From: Rhodospirillaceae bacterium
GTDB lineage: Bacteria; Pseudomonadota; Alphaproteobacteria; Puniceispirillales; Puniceispirillaceae
Length of the DNA: 59,038 bases
NCBI GenBank assembly: GCA_011522725.1
Contig: WTIL01000072.1
Span: forward strand, 1-59,038
Reading direction: 5' to 3'
The position numbers were made by a program, and so were the translations under genes. Shown piece after piece: positions 34,546-46,335 of this stretch. The stretch's first letter is position 1. The number at the start of each line of letters is the position of its first letter. The notes beneath the pieces were generated by a model, which worked only from the letters and a program-made list of their open reading frames with translations, was not told where the DNA came from and searched no databases.

Positions 34546-36360
34546 ATGCCCAAATCCGCACCGGCGACAGAAGACGCAGGGACCAGCGCGGCCGCAACCA
34601 CAACGATGATGCCGGGAGCAGAACTTCTGCTGAAGGCGCTTGAGGATGAGGGTGTCGAGGTTGTATTCGGCTACCCCGGCGGTGCCGTGCTTCCGATCTA
34701 TGACGCCTTGTTCAAGAACAACAAGATCAAGCACATCCTCGTTCGGCACGAACAGGCGGCGGTTCATGCCGCAGAGGGCTATGCCCGTTCAACCGGCAAG
34801 ACCGGTGTTGTTCTTGTCACATCGGGTCCCGGCGCCACCAACGCCGTTACCGGCTTGACCGACGCGCTGATGGACTCCGTTCCGGTGGTCTGCCTCACCG
34901 GTCAGGTGCCGACCCATCTGATCGGCAATGACGCGTTTCAGGAAGCCGACACGACCGGCATCACCCGCGCCTGCACCAAGCATAACTACCTCGTGAAAGA
35001 GGGCGGCAAACTGCAGTCCACTGTGATCGAGGCGTTTCATGTTGCCGCATCCGGTCGCCCCGGCCCGGTCCTGATCGACCTTCCGAAGGACATCCTGATG
35101 AAGGAGGCCCCGTACCAGAAGGAGGTCATCCGCGCATCTGCAACAGCGCGCTACCAGCCGGCGACCGAGCCTGATCCGGCGGCAATCAGCGCGGCGGTCG
35201 ACATGATGATCCGTGCCGAGCGTCCGGTGATCTATGGCGGCGGCGGGCTGATCAATTCCGGCCCGCGTGCCTCGGAACTGCTGACCGACCTTGTTCATAT
35301 GACCGGCTGGCCGACCACCCTGACGCTGATGGGTCTCGGCGCGCTGTCGGCCGCCGACAAGCATTTCCTCGGCATGCTGGGCATGCACGGCACCTATGAA
35401 GCCAATCTGGCCATGCATGGCTGCGACCTGATGCTCAACCTCGGGGCGCGTTTCGATGACCGCGTCACCGGTCTGATCAGCGGCTTCTCGCCGAACTCGA
35501 CCAAGATTCATTGCGACATCGACCCGTCGTCGGTGAACAAGAATGTGGCTGTGGACCTTGCCGTGATCGGCGATGCGACGAAAATTCTCGAGGCGCTGAT
35601 CGCCGAGATGAAGAAGCGCAAGTTCAAGCCGCACAAGACATCGCTCGACAAATGGTGGTCCCAGATCGAGGTGTGGCGCAAGCGCGACTGCCTGCGCTTC
35701 AACCAGACCGGCAGCATCATCAAGCCGCAGCACGCCATCAAGCGTCTGTGCGAGATGACGGCCGAGCGCGACGTCTATGTCACCACCGAGGTCGGCCAGC
35801 ACCAGATGTGGGCGGCGCAGTATTTCGATTTCCATCTGCCGAACCGCTGGATGACATCGGGCGGCTTGGGGACCATGGGTTACGGCCTGCCGGCGGCGCT
35901 CGGCGTTCAGGTGGCGCACCCCGGGGCGACGGTGATCGACATTGCCGGCGAGGCGTCCTTCATGATGAACATGCAGGAACTCTCGACCCTGTCGCAGTAC
36001 AATCTTCCGGTGAAGATGTTCATCATCAACAACGAATGGATGGGCATGGTCCGGCAGTGGCAGGAACTGATCCATGGTGGACGCTATTCGGAGTCCTACA
36101 GCGCCTCGCTGCCGGATTTCCGCAAACTCGCCGATACGTTCAACATGACCGGCCTGGTGGCCCAGTCCAGCGACGATCTCGACAGCGTGATCACCCAGAT
36201 GCTGGATACGCCGGGGCCGGTGATTGCGGACATCCGCGTCGCCAAGGAAGAAAACTGCTTCCCGATGATCCCGTCGGGAGCAGCGCATAATGATATGCTG
36301 CTCGGCCCTGAAGACCAGGCGGAAAAGCCTGTGTCCGAGGAAGGAATGGTGCTGGTCTGA
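34546..36360 (+). CDS. ilvB: Acetolactate synthase large subunit
   Basis: ThDP-dependent first common enzyme of valine, leucine and isoleucine synthesis. In 604 residues: the catalytic Glu region VRHEQAAVHAAEGYAR, SGPGATNAVTG, FQEAD, RFDDRVTG, and the ThDP/Mg motif starting DIAGEASFMMNMQEL and ending in NNEWMGMVRQWQ. The motif begins GEA rather than the common GDG, with Glu in the place of Asp. The N-terminal 25 residues are Ala/Thr-rich and precede the domain. ilvN follows after 37 bases. Confidence 0.96.
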   Translation: MPKSAPATEDAGTSAAATTTMMPGAELLLKALEDEGVEVVFGYPGGAVLPIYDALFKNNKIKHILVRHEQAAVHAAEGYARSTGKTGVVLVTSGPGATNAVTGLTDALMDSVPVVCLTGQVPTHLIGNDAFQEADTTGITRACTKHNYLVKEGGKLQSTVIEAFHVAASGRPGPVLIDLPKDILMKEAPYQKEVIRASATARYQPATEPDPAAISAAVDMMIRAERPVIYGGGGLINSGPRASELLTDLVHMTGWPTTLTLMGLGALSAADKHFLGMLGMHGTYEANLAMHGCDLMLNLGARFDDRVTGLISGFSPNSTKIHCDIDPSSVNKNVAVDLAVIGDATKILEALIAEMKKRKFKPHKTSLDKWWSQIEVWRKRDCLRFNQTGSIIKPQHAIKRLCEMTAERDVYVTTEVGQHQMWAAQYFDFHLPNRWMTSGGLGTMGYGLPAALGVQVAHPGATVIDIAGEASFMMNMQELSTLSQYNLPVKMFIINNEWMGMVRQWQELIHGGRYSESYSASLPDFRKLADTFNMTGLVAQSSDDLDSVITQMLDTPGPVIADIRVAKEENCFPMIPSGAAHNDMLLGPEDQAEKPVSEEGMVLV

Positions 36361-36397
36361 TCGCCCCGGTCCGACTGGCTGTCTCAAGGAACGCATC

Positions 36398-39237
<2,840 letters not shown>

Positions 39238-39252
39238 AAAGGCTTTTCGCCA

Positions 39253-40167
39253 ATGCGCGCGTCTGACAAGGCAAAGATCAGGCAGCGACGCATAGCGCAC
39301 ACCCTGCTTGTTGTTTTCAGCTTTTCGCTGATGTTTCTGGGCAAGCTCGATCTCAATGCATTGCGGTCGGCCCGCATGGGCATGAATGACTTCACAGCCC
39401 CGTTTGTGGATCTGGTTTCAGCTCCCGTGCGCGGTGTCGAAACGATGGTGCAGGGCATTCGCACGGTCGCCTCCCTGCGGGCAGAGAATGTACGCCTTCA
39501 GGCGGAGAATGCGCTGCTGAAAAGATGGCGGCGACGGGCTGAAATTCTTGAAAGCGAGAACCGGCAGCTTCGCAGTGTCGCGGGTGCGGTGACGCCCGAC
39601 CGGCGGCAACCGGTCACCGCCCGTGCCGTGACGGCGCCCGGCGGCGCCTTCGCGCACACCGTACTTGTCGCAAATGGCCGTGAACAGGGCATCGAGCGCG
39701 GAAACCCGGTGGTGACAGCGGACGGGCTTGTCGGACTTGTTGTGGATGTGGGCGCCACTTACGCGCGTGTCCTCATGATCAGCGACATCAATGCGCAAAT
39801 TCCGGTGATCCTGTCATCATCGTCCTGGCCGGGGGTCACGGTCGGCAATAACGGGACTTTCCTGTCGTTGCGCTTTCTGCCGGAAGAGGCGGCGCCAAAG
39901 GTTGGCGAGCTTGTGCTGACATCGGGCCATGGCGGCGTGCTGCCGGCCGGCGTGCCAGTTGGCCGTGTCGATCTGGTGAGGGACGATTTTGTCAGGGTTC
40001 GCCCGGCGGTCGATTTGCGCCATTTGAGCTATGTATCGATCCTTGTCGGCGGTACCGAGGGCATCGACCTCGACAACCTCGCCCTTGAGGATTACTACAC
40101 CCCGCTTCCTGAAACAGAGGGCACCCGCCTGTTCGAGGGCGTCAACGCGGCAGGTGAACGCCAATGA
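39253..40167 (+). CDS. mreC: Rod shape-determining protein MreC
   Basis: Inner-membrane anchored periplasmic protein of the elongasome. 304 residues: an N-terminal membrane helix (about 16-32), a coiled coil (about 68-110, with RAENVRLQAENALLKRW), then the beta-rich domain with VTADGLVGLVVDVG, SSSWPGVTVGNNG and VLTSGHGGVLPAGVPVG. It overlaps mreD by 4 bases. Confidence 0.95.
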   Translation: MRASDKAKIRQRRIAHTLLVVFSFSLMFLGKLDLNALRSARMGMNDFTAPFVDLVSAPVRGVETMVQGIRTVASLRAENVRLQAENALLKRWRRRAEILESENRQLRSVAGAVTPDRRQPVTARAVTAPGGAFAHTVLVANGREQGIERGNPVVTADGLVGLVVDVGATYARVLMISDINAQIPVILSSSSWPGVTVGNNGTFLSLRFLPEEAAPKVGELVLTSGHGGVLPAGVPVGRVDLVRDDFVRVRPAVDLRHLSYVSILVGGTEGIDLDNLALEDYYTPLPETEGTRLFEGVNAAGERQ

Positions 40168-40703
40168 CGCCGCGCGGCCGCTTTTTCCAGAAAGCCGAGC
40201 TGGACTCGAACTGGCCGTTCCAGTTCCTGATCATCGTCTTTGGTGTGGTGCTGGCGATGTTCGAGGGCGGGCTCGCGCTCTGGCCTGTTTTCTATGGGGC
40301 GACGCCGATCTTGTCGCTGATCTTCCTGTTCTGGGTGGCTCTCCATCATGAAAAGCTGGTCTTTCTCGTCACCGGCTTTCTGATCGGGATTGCCAGTGAT
40401 CTGCTGTTTTCGGATCTGATCGGGGGGCGCGCGACGGCCTATATTGCCGTGGTGTTCCTCATGGATATCCGCCGGGCGAAGCTGCAGCAGGGTGATTTCC
40501 GCGATGTCTGGGTGGAATTCGTCGCCGTAACCACCGGCGTCGTGCTGTTCCAGTTCCTTGTGTTCAGCGCGCTGAATCTTGCCATTCCGGCGATTACACC
40601 GGTCCTTTTCCAGGTCGGCGTGACTTTGATTCTGTTTCCCATCGGCTATGTTATCCTGACGACAGTCAACATGGCGTTCAACCGGATCAGGGTCTCGTCA
40701 TGA
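40164..40703 (+). CDS. mreD: Rod shape-determining protein MreD
   Basis: 179-residue membrane protein with about five or six helices (FLIIVFGVVLAMFEGGLALWP, FLVTGFLIGIASDLLFSDLIG and others), the usual size and hydrophobic profile of MreD. The assignment rests on position between mreC and mrdA, with 4-base overlaps on both sides, and on the GIASDLLFSDLIGGRA segment typical of the family. Confidence 0.9.
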   Translation: MTPRGRFFQKAELDSNWPFQFLIIVFGVVLAMFEGGLALWPVFYGATPILSLIFLFWVALHHEKLVFLVTGFLIGIASDLLFSDLIGGRATAYIAVVFLMDIRRAKLQQGDFRDVWVEFVAVTTGVVLFQFLVFSALNLAIPAITPVLFQVGVTLILFPIGYVILTTVNMAFNRIRVSS

Positions 40704-42652
40704 GCAAGAAGGTCAAGCAAAAGGAAAACCGGCGCGTCACCGGGCGGCGCACCTTCCTGCTTGGAAGCGGCATGCTTCTGGCGACGAGCTTCCTGTCGGG
40801 GCGGCTGTACCAGCTTCAGGTGGCGCAGAACAACCGCTACAAGCGCCTGTCCGACCGTAACCAGTTCGACCGGCGGGTGGTGCCGCCGCGGCGCGGGCGT
40901 CTTGTCGACAGGCAGGAACGCCTTCTTGCCGGCAATGCCGAATCCTATCTTCTTCACATCACGCCGCTCTATGCGGGCGATGTGGACAAGTCGCTGGCGC
41001 AGCTGGCCTCGCTTATCGAATTGAATGACGAGGTCATCGGCCGGGTGCGCGAACAGGCCCGCAAGGGCCCGTCATTCAGGCCCATCCTGATCCGCGAGAG
41101 CCTGACCCAGCGCGAGCTTTCGACCCTTGCCATCCGCTCGGCATATCTTCCGGGTGTGACCTTCGAGAAGTCGCTGCGCCGGATTTACCCGCAAGGCGCG
41201 CTAACCGGCCATGTCACCGGCTATGTGTCGCCCCTGACAAGCCGGGAGATTGAGGAGAACAGCTCGCTTGGCGACTTGCCGGACCTGGCGACCGGCAAGA
41301 TCGGTATCGAATATGCGCTGGAGCCCGAGCTGCGCGGCACGCCGGGAGGCGAGCGTGTGGAGGTGAATGCGCGTGGCCGGCCGATCCGGGTGTTTCGTGA
41401 TTTCGAGCCGGAACCGGGCGGGGATGTGAAGCTGGCGCTTGATATCGGGCTGCAGCAGCATGTGACCGAGATTCTGCGGCGCGGCCAGTCGGAGCCGGTG
41501 GACATGGCCACCGCCGAGGTGCAGCGCGCCATCGCCGGCAATCGCGACCTGAAACTCCACCTCGCCTCCGGCGAGAATATGCTGCTCCGTGACAGCATCG
41601 GCAATATTACCCCGCCGGAATCCGGTGCGGTCGTCGTCATGGACATTCGCAATGGCGAAATCCTGTCGATGGTATCCTCGCCGACCTATGACCCGAACGT
41701 ATTCACCGACAGGCTTCTGACCCGTGACTGGCGCCGTTTGAACGAGCACCCGCGCAACCCGCTTCTCAATCGGGTGACGGCCGGGCTGTATGCGCCGGGA
41801 TCAACCTTCAAGATGGTCGTGGCGCTGGCCGCGCTGGAGGCGGGCATTATCAACGAGCGCACCAGTTTTTCCTGCAAGGGGAGCATGGAGCTTGGCAACG
41901 CCACCTTCCACTGCTGGCTCGAGGATGGCCACGGCACGGTGAATGTGGTCCGCGCGCTCGAGCGGTCCTGCGACGTCTTCTTCTATGAGGTGGCGCTGAA
42001 GACAGGCATCCAGCGGATCAAGGCGATGGCGAACAAGCTGGGCCTTGGTGATGTCACCGGCATCGATATTCCGGGCGAGAAGCAGGGGATCATCCCGCAT
42101 CATGAATGGAAGCTGGCGACACACGGTGTCGTCTGGACGCCGGGTGAGACGGTGGTTGCCTCGATCGGGCAGGGATATGTGCTGGTGACACCGCTGCAGC
42201 TTGCCGTGATGACGGCCCGGCTGGCAAGCGGCACAAAGGCGGTCACGCCGTCGCTGCAGACCGTCGATGGAGTGCCGGAATTCGCCGAACTCGATATTTC
42301 GCCGGCGGCGCTGCGCATTGTCCACAAGGGCATGTTCGAGGTGACCAATGGCAGCCTCGGCACTGCGCGGGCGCACAATCTGCCGTCGCGTCTTGGCGGC
42401 ATGGCGGGCAAGACCGGCACGGTTCAGGTCAAGCGCATCACCAAAGAGCAGCGCGAGGCCGGAATCACCAAGAATATCGAACGGCCCTGGAAAGAGCGCG
42501 ACCACGCGCTGTTCGTCGGCTATGCGCCGATCAAGGATCCGCGTTACGCGGTGGCCGTGGTCGTCGAGCATGGCGGCAGCGGGTCATCCATGGCCGCGCC
42601 GATCGCCAAGGCGGCGCTGAAGCGTGCCCTCGAGACGGAGGGCAAGGCGTAA
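40700..42652 (+). CDS. mrdA: Penicillin-binding protein 2 (elongation transpeptidase)
   Basis: 650-residue class B PBP that cross-links lateral-wall peptidoglycan. An N-terminal anchor (FLLGSGMLLATSFLSG) is followed by the pedestal domain (YPQGALTGHVTGYVSP, GKIGIEYALEPELRGTPG) and the transpeptidase domain: Ser368 in APGSTFKM, then SCDVFFYE, and the KTGT box in GMAGKTGTVQ. It overlaps mreD by 4 bases and rodA by 1. Confidence 0.96.
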   Translation: MSKKVKQKENRRVTGRRTFLLGSGMLLATSFLSGRLYQLQVAQNNRYKRLSDRNQFDRRVVPPRRGRLVDRQERLLAGNAESYLLHITPLYAGDVDKSLAQLASLIELNDEVIGRVREQARKGPSFRPILIRESLTQRELSTLAIRSAYLPGVTFEKSLRRIYPQGALTGHVTGYVSPLTSREIEENSSLGDLPDLATGKIGIEYALEPELRGTPGGERVEVNARGRPIRVFRDFEPEPGGDVKLALDIGLQQHVTEILRRGQSEPVDMATAEVQRAIAGNRDLKLHLASGENMLLRDSIGNITPPESGAVVVMDIRNGEILSMVSSPTYDPNVFTDRLLTRDWRRLNEHPRNPLLNRVTAGLYAPGSTFKMVVALAALEAGIINERTSFSCKGSMELGNATFHCWLEDGHGTVNVVRALERSCDVFFYEVALKTGIQRIKAMANKLGLGDVTGIDIPGEKQGIIPHHEWKLATHGVVWTPGETVVASIGQGYVLVTPLQLAVMTARLASGTKAVTPSLQTVDGVPEFAELDISPAALRIVHKGMFEVTNGSLGTARAHNLPSRLGGMAGKTGTVQVKRITKEQREAGITKNIERPWKERDHALFVGYAPIKDPRYAVAVVVEHGGSGSSMAAPIAKAALKRALETEGKA

Positions 42653-43758
42653 TGGCTGCCGAAAACGTCACCATTTTCCGGACAGTGCTGCGCATCCCAT
42701 GGCATATCCTTCTTGTGGCCGGCGTGTTGGTCACGGTTGGTGCGCTTGCGCTCTATTCGGCATCCGAGGGGTCGTGGACGCCGTGGGCCGGCAAACATGC
42801 CGTGCGGGGCGCGGTTGGCGCCGCGATGGTGCTGGTGCTTGCCTTTATCGATTTCCGTATTCTGCGGATATGGGCCTACCCGGTATATCTGCTGTCGATC
42901 GTCGTGCTGATCGTGCTTCTGGGGATTGGCGGCGGCGGCGGTGTGGCTCGCTGGATCAATATCGGCGGCTTCACGTTCCAGCCGTCGGAGCCGACCAAGA
43001 TCGCCGTCCTGCTGGCGCTTGCGCGCTATTTCGACAGCCAGCCCCTCGACAAGATGCGATCGATCCTGACCTATCTGCCACCGCTGGTGATGATTATTGT
43101 GCCGTTCATTCTTGTGGTGGAGCAGCCCGATCTCGGCACCGCGCTGGCGCTGGCGCTGGGATCGCTGACGCTGCTGTTCGTCGCCGGGCTTCCCTGGCGT
43201 TATATCCTTGTCTCCTTCATCGGGCTGGTGGCTGCGGTGCCGGTGCTGTGGTCACAGCTGCACCCTTATCAGAAAACACGGGTGATGACCTTTCTGGACC
43301 CCGAGGCCGACAAGCTGGGGGCCGGCTACCAGATCACCCAGTCGAAGATCGCGCTCGGGTCGGGCGGCCTGTTCGGGAAAGGCTTCCTGATGGGAAGCCA
43401 GAGCCAGCTGAACTATCTTCCCGAAAAGCAGACCGACTTCGTCTTCACCATGATCGGCGAGGAGTTCGGCCTCGTCGGCAACCTGTTTATCCTTGGGCTC
43501 TATCTGCTGCTGATCGGATCGGTGCTCGGCATCAGCTACCGTGTCGGCAGCCGCTTCGCACAGCTGACATGCATCGGCGTGGCGATGATGCTGTTCCTCT
43601 ATGTCTTTGTGAATGTGGCGATGGTGACCGGCCTGCTGCCCGTCGTTGGCGCGCCATTGCCATTGATTTCCTACGGTGGCACGGCAATGCTGACGGTGTT
43701 CCTCGGGCTTGGTGTGGTTGCGAGCGCGGTGGTTCACGACCGGCCTGCGGTAGAGTAG
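42652..43758 (+). CDS. rodA: RodA, SEDS-family peptidoglycan glycosyltransferase
   Basis: 368-residue polytopic protein (about ten helices) that polymerises glycan strands with PBP2. It has the SEDS signatures WINIGGFTFQPSEPTKIAVLL, VEQPDLGTALAL, QSQLNYLPEKQTDFVFTMIGEE shortened here to its core, and LPLISYGGTAML. It is the last gene of the mre operon and shares one base with mrdA. Confidence 0.96.
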   Translation: MAAENVTIFRTVLRIPWHILLVAGVLVTVGALALYSASEGSWTPWAGKHAVRGAVGAAMVLVLAFIDFRILRIWAYPVYLLSIVVLIVLLGIGGGGGVARWINIGGFTFQPSEPTKIAVLLALARYFDSQPLDKMRSILTYLPPLVMIIVPFILVVEQPDLGTALALALGSLTLLFVAGLPWRYILVSFIGLVAAVPVLWSQLHPYQKTRVMTFLDPEADKLGAGYQITQSKIALGSGGLFGKGFLMGSQSQLNYLPEKQTDFVFTMIGEEFGLVGNLFILGLYLLLIGSVLGISYRVGSRFAQLTCIGVAMMLFLYVFVNVAMVTGLLPVVGAPLPLISYGGTAMLTVFLGLGVVASAVVHDRPAVE

Positions 43759-43872
43759 CCCGTGACCGGAGTCGCCAAGGGCTGATTGCCGCACGGTCTT
43801 TGAATTTTGTGATAACGTCCCACCTCCAAATTGCGCATTGCAGGTCAGGATCACTCAAGAGAGGCGCTTAGC

Positions 43873-44883
43873 ATGTTCCGATTTTTTACTACGGCCAAAT
43901 GGGCTGTCTGGGCCTGGCTCGGCTCAGTCGTCATTCTCAGTTCCCTCTGGGTTCAGGTCCAGATCGACGTCCGGATCAATGAATGGTTCGGCGAGTTCTA
44001 CGACATGGTCCAGAAAGCGTTGGGCGAGCCCAATGCCGTCACGATGGAAGAATATGTCGGTGGCCTGCTCAGTTTCGGCAAGCTCGCCGCCATGGCGATC
44101 ACGCTCGGCCTCGCGACGAGCTTCCTGACAAGCCATTTCCTGTTCCGCTGGCGGACAGCGATGGTCGAGTGGTACCATGAGGTCTACGACAAGGCGCGTA
44201 CCATCGAGGGTGCCGCGCAGCGTGTTCAGGAAGACACCATCAAGTTTTCACGTATTGTCGAGGGGCTCGGCACCTCGCTGATCGAGAGCATTCTCGTGCT
44301 GATCGAGTTTCTGCCGATCCTGATGGGCCTTGGTGCCGGTGTAACAATCATGTGGTTCGGCGACTGGGAATATGGTCTCGTGACTGGTGCGATCATCTGG
44401 GCACTTGGCGGCACGTTCCTGATGGTCATTCTCGCCTGGATCCTGCGCCTCGTAGGTATCGAGTATGACCTTCAGAAGAAGGAAGCCGCCTACCGCAAAC
44501 TTCTGGTCATCGCCGAAGATGACGGTTCGGTCAGGCCGAAATCGCTCGAGGAACTGTTCGACGATGTGCGTTCAATCCATTTCCTGAGCTATCTGCGCTA
44601 CCTGTATTTCAACATTGGCAGGCTGGCCTATCTGCAGACCAATGTTCTGGTCGCTTATATCTTCCTTGCCCCGGCGATCGTGGCAGGGGCGGTGACCCTG
44701 GGTGTAATGCAGCAGATCATCCGGGCCTTCGGGCGGGTCGAGGGATCGATGCAGTATCTCTTCCGCAGCTGGCCGACCATTGTCGAGCTTGCCAGTGTCT
44801 ACAAGCGTCTTCGTGAATTCGAGAAGGCGATCGAGGCGAATATCGCAGCTGAAGGCCGTGAAGGCGGGGCGGATGCCGGCTAG
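43873..44883 (+). CDS. Short SbmA/BacA-like peptide transporter
   Basis: 336 residues against about 406 for E. coli SbmA. The sequence matches SbmA from about its residue 85 onward: INEWFGEFYDMVQKAL, FLFRWRTAMVEWYHEVY, the family hallmark IEGAAQRVQEDTIKFSR, KKEAAYRKLLVIAEDD, YLYFNIGRLAYLQ and GSMQYLFRSWPTIVELASVYKRLR. The missing part is the N-terminal membrane portion of SbmA. BacA/SbmA take up antimicrobial peptides and very-long-chain-lipid-related substrates; whether the short form does the same is unknown. GAGAGG precedes the ATG. Confidence 0.85.
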   Translation: MFRFFTTAKWAVWAWLGSVVILSSLWVQVQIDVRINEWFGEFYDMVQKALGEPNAVTMEEYVGGLLSFGKLAAMAITLGLATSFLTSHFLFRWRTAMVEWYHEVYDKARTIEGAAQRVQEDTIKFSRIVEGLGTSLIESILVLIEFLPILMGLGAGVTIMWFGDWEYGLVTGAIIWALGGTFLMVILAWILRLVGIEYDLQKKEAAYRKLLVIAEDDGSVRPKSLEELFDDVRSIHFLSYLRYLYFNIGRLAYLQTNVLVAYIFLAPAIVAGAVTLGVMQQIIRAFGRVEGSMQYLFRSWPTIVELASVYKRLREFEKAIEANIAAEGREGGADAG

Positions 44884-44895
44884 ACCGGCAACAGC

Positions 44896-46329
44896 CTAGC
44901 TTTCGATCAGGCCGGTGCTGGAATGGCTGCCGAGGGTGGAGATGATGATCACATCTCCCCCTCTGGCAGTGACCACCTCGCGGCCGACGACATCCTCCGG
45001 GCGATAGTCACCACCCTTGAAGATATAGTCGGGCTGGATTGCGGTGATCAGCTCCAGAGGCGTGTCCTCGCCGAACACGGCAACGGCATCGACAAAGGGA
45101 AGGGCCTGCAGGGCCGCGGCACGGCGCTCGGCAGGCTGCGCCGGGCGGCCCTCGCCTTTCAGACGCCGAACTGAATCATCGCTGTTCAGCCCGACAACCA
45201 GCCTGTCACACCGGCTTGCCGCCTGTCGCAGAAGATGGATGTGCCCCGGATGGAGAAGGTCGAAACAGCCATTCGCGAACCCGATCTTCTCGTCGCTGCC
45301 GCGCCAGCCCTCGCAGGCCGAGGCGCACTGGTCCCAGCCCGTCGGCGGTGTCGGCGCGCCTGCCATCAGGATGATTTCGCCGGGGCTGGCAATCGCCGTT
45401 CCGGACTTCCCGACGACCACGCTGGCCGCCATGTTGGCGAGCGTCACGGCATGTTCCATCTCGACCCCGCCGGCGAGCGCCGCTGCCAGCATCGCGATGA
45501 CGGTATCGCCCGCGCCCGACACGTCGAACACCTCGCGGGCCTGGGCGGGGGCGTGATGCCAGCTGCCGTCAGCGCGCGCCAGCAGCATGCCGCGCGCGCT
45601 CAGCGTGACAAGGATGGCATCCATGCCGTGGCTTGTCGCAAGGCCGCTCGCCGCCTTTGCGATGTCCTCGAGAGCGTCTCCCGCGAGAGCGCCTGTCTTG
45701 CGGAATTCCGAAAGGTTCGGGGTGAGAAGGCTGGCACCGGCATAGGCTTTGAAATCGGCCAGTTTCGGGTCGACGACCACCATCTTGCCGGCGGCGCGCG
45801 TGGCCGCCGTGATCTCGGCAATCATGTCCGGCGGCACGCATCCCTTGGCATAGTCGGAAATGATCACCAGATCCGCCTGCTTCAGCGCCGCGCCGAAGGT
45901 GTCCATCAACTGTTGCCTGACCGGTGTGGAGATCGGATCTGTGATTTCTTCATCAAACCGCAGAACCTGCTGCCCGTCGGCCCGGAACCTTGTCTTTGTC
46001 GTGGTCGGCCTGTCGGCATCGATCACCTGATGAAAATCGATGGCCATATTGGCGCCGAGCAGCCCGGCAATCCTGTGTCCTTGTGTGTCGGCGCCGGTAA
46101 CCGCAACGAGACGCACGTCGCAGCCGAGGCTGGCAAGGTTGGTTGCGACATTCGCGGCGCCGCCCGGCATCTCGGTTTCGCGCGATTTCTCCAGCACCGG
46201 TACCGGTGCTTCCGGCGAGATGCGGGATACGGACCCGTCGATGAACCGGTCCAGCATCACATCGCCGATCACCAGCACTGACTTGTCCTGAAGTTTGACG
46301 AGGGCGTCGGCGGCGAAACTTGCATTCAT
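44896..46329 (-). CDS. hldE: Bifunctional heptose 7-phosphate kinase / heptose 1-phosphate adenylyltransferase
   Basis: Makes ADP-D-glycero-D-manno-heptose for the LPS inner core. 477 residues in two domains: a ribokinase-fold kinase (about 1-315: VLVIGDVMLDRF, PGGAANVATNLASLG, DVSGAGDTVIAMLAAAL) and a cytidylyltransferase-like domain (about 345-477: KIGFANGCFDLLHPGHIHLL, GLNSDDSVRRLKG, DYIFKGGDY). It follows glmU on the same strand, 6 bases apart. It supports a heptose-containing LPS, consistent with the GT9 enzymes and LptD elsewhere here. Confidence 0.96.
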   Translation of the reverse strand: MNASFAADALVKLQDKSVLVIGDVMLDRFIDGSVSRISPEAPVPVLEKSRETEMPGGAANVATNLASLGCDVRLVAVTGADTQGHRIAGLLGANMAIDFHQVIDADRPTTTKTRFRADGQQVLRFDEEITDPISTPVRQQLMDTFGAALKQADLVIISDYAKGCVPPDMIAEITAATRAAGKMVVVDPKLADFKAYAGASLLTPNLSEFRKTGALAGDALEDIAKAASGLATSHGMDAILVTLSARGMLLARADGSWHHAPAQAREVFDVSGAGDTVIAMLAAALAGGVEMEHAVTLANMAASVVVGKSGTAIASPGEIILMAGAPTPPTGWDQCASACEGWRGSDEKIGFANGCFDLLHPGHIHLLRQAASRCDRLVVGLNSDDSVRRLKGEGRPAQPAERRAAALQALPFVDAVAVFGEDTPLELITAIQPDYIFKGGDYRPEDVVGREVVTARGGDVIIISTLGSHSSTGLIES

Positions 46330-46335
46330 GTCAGG

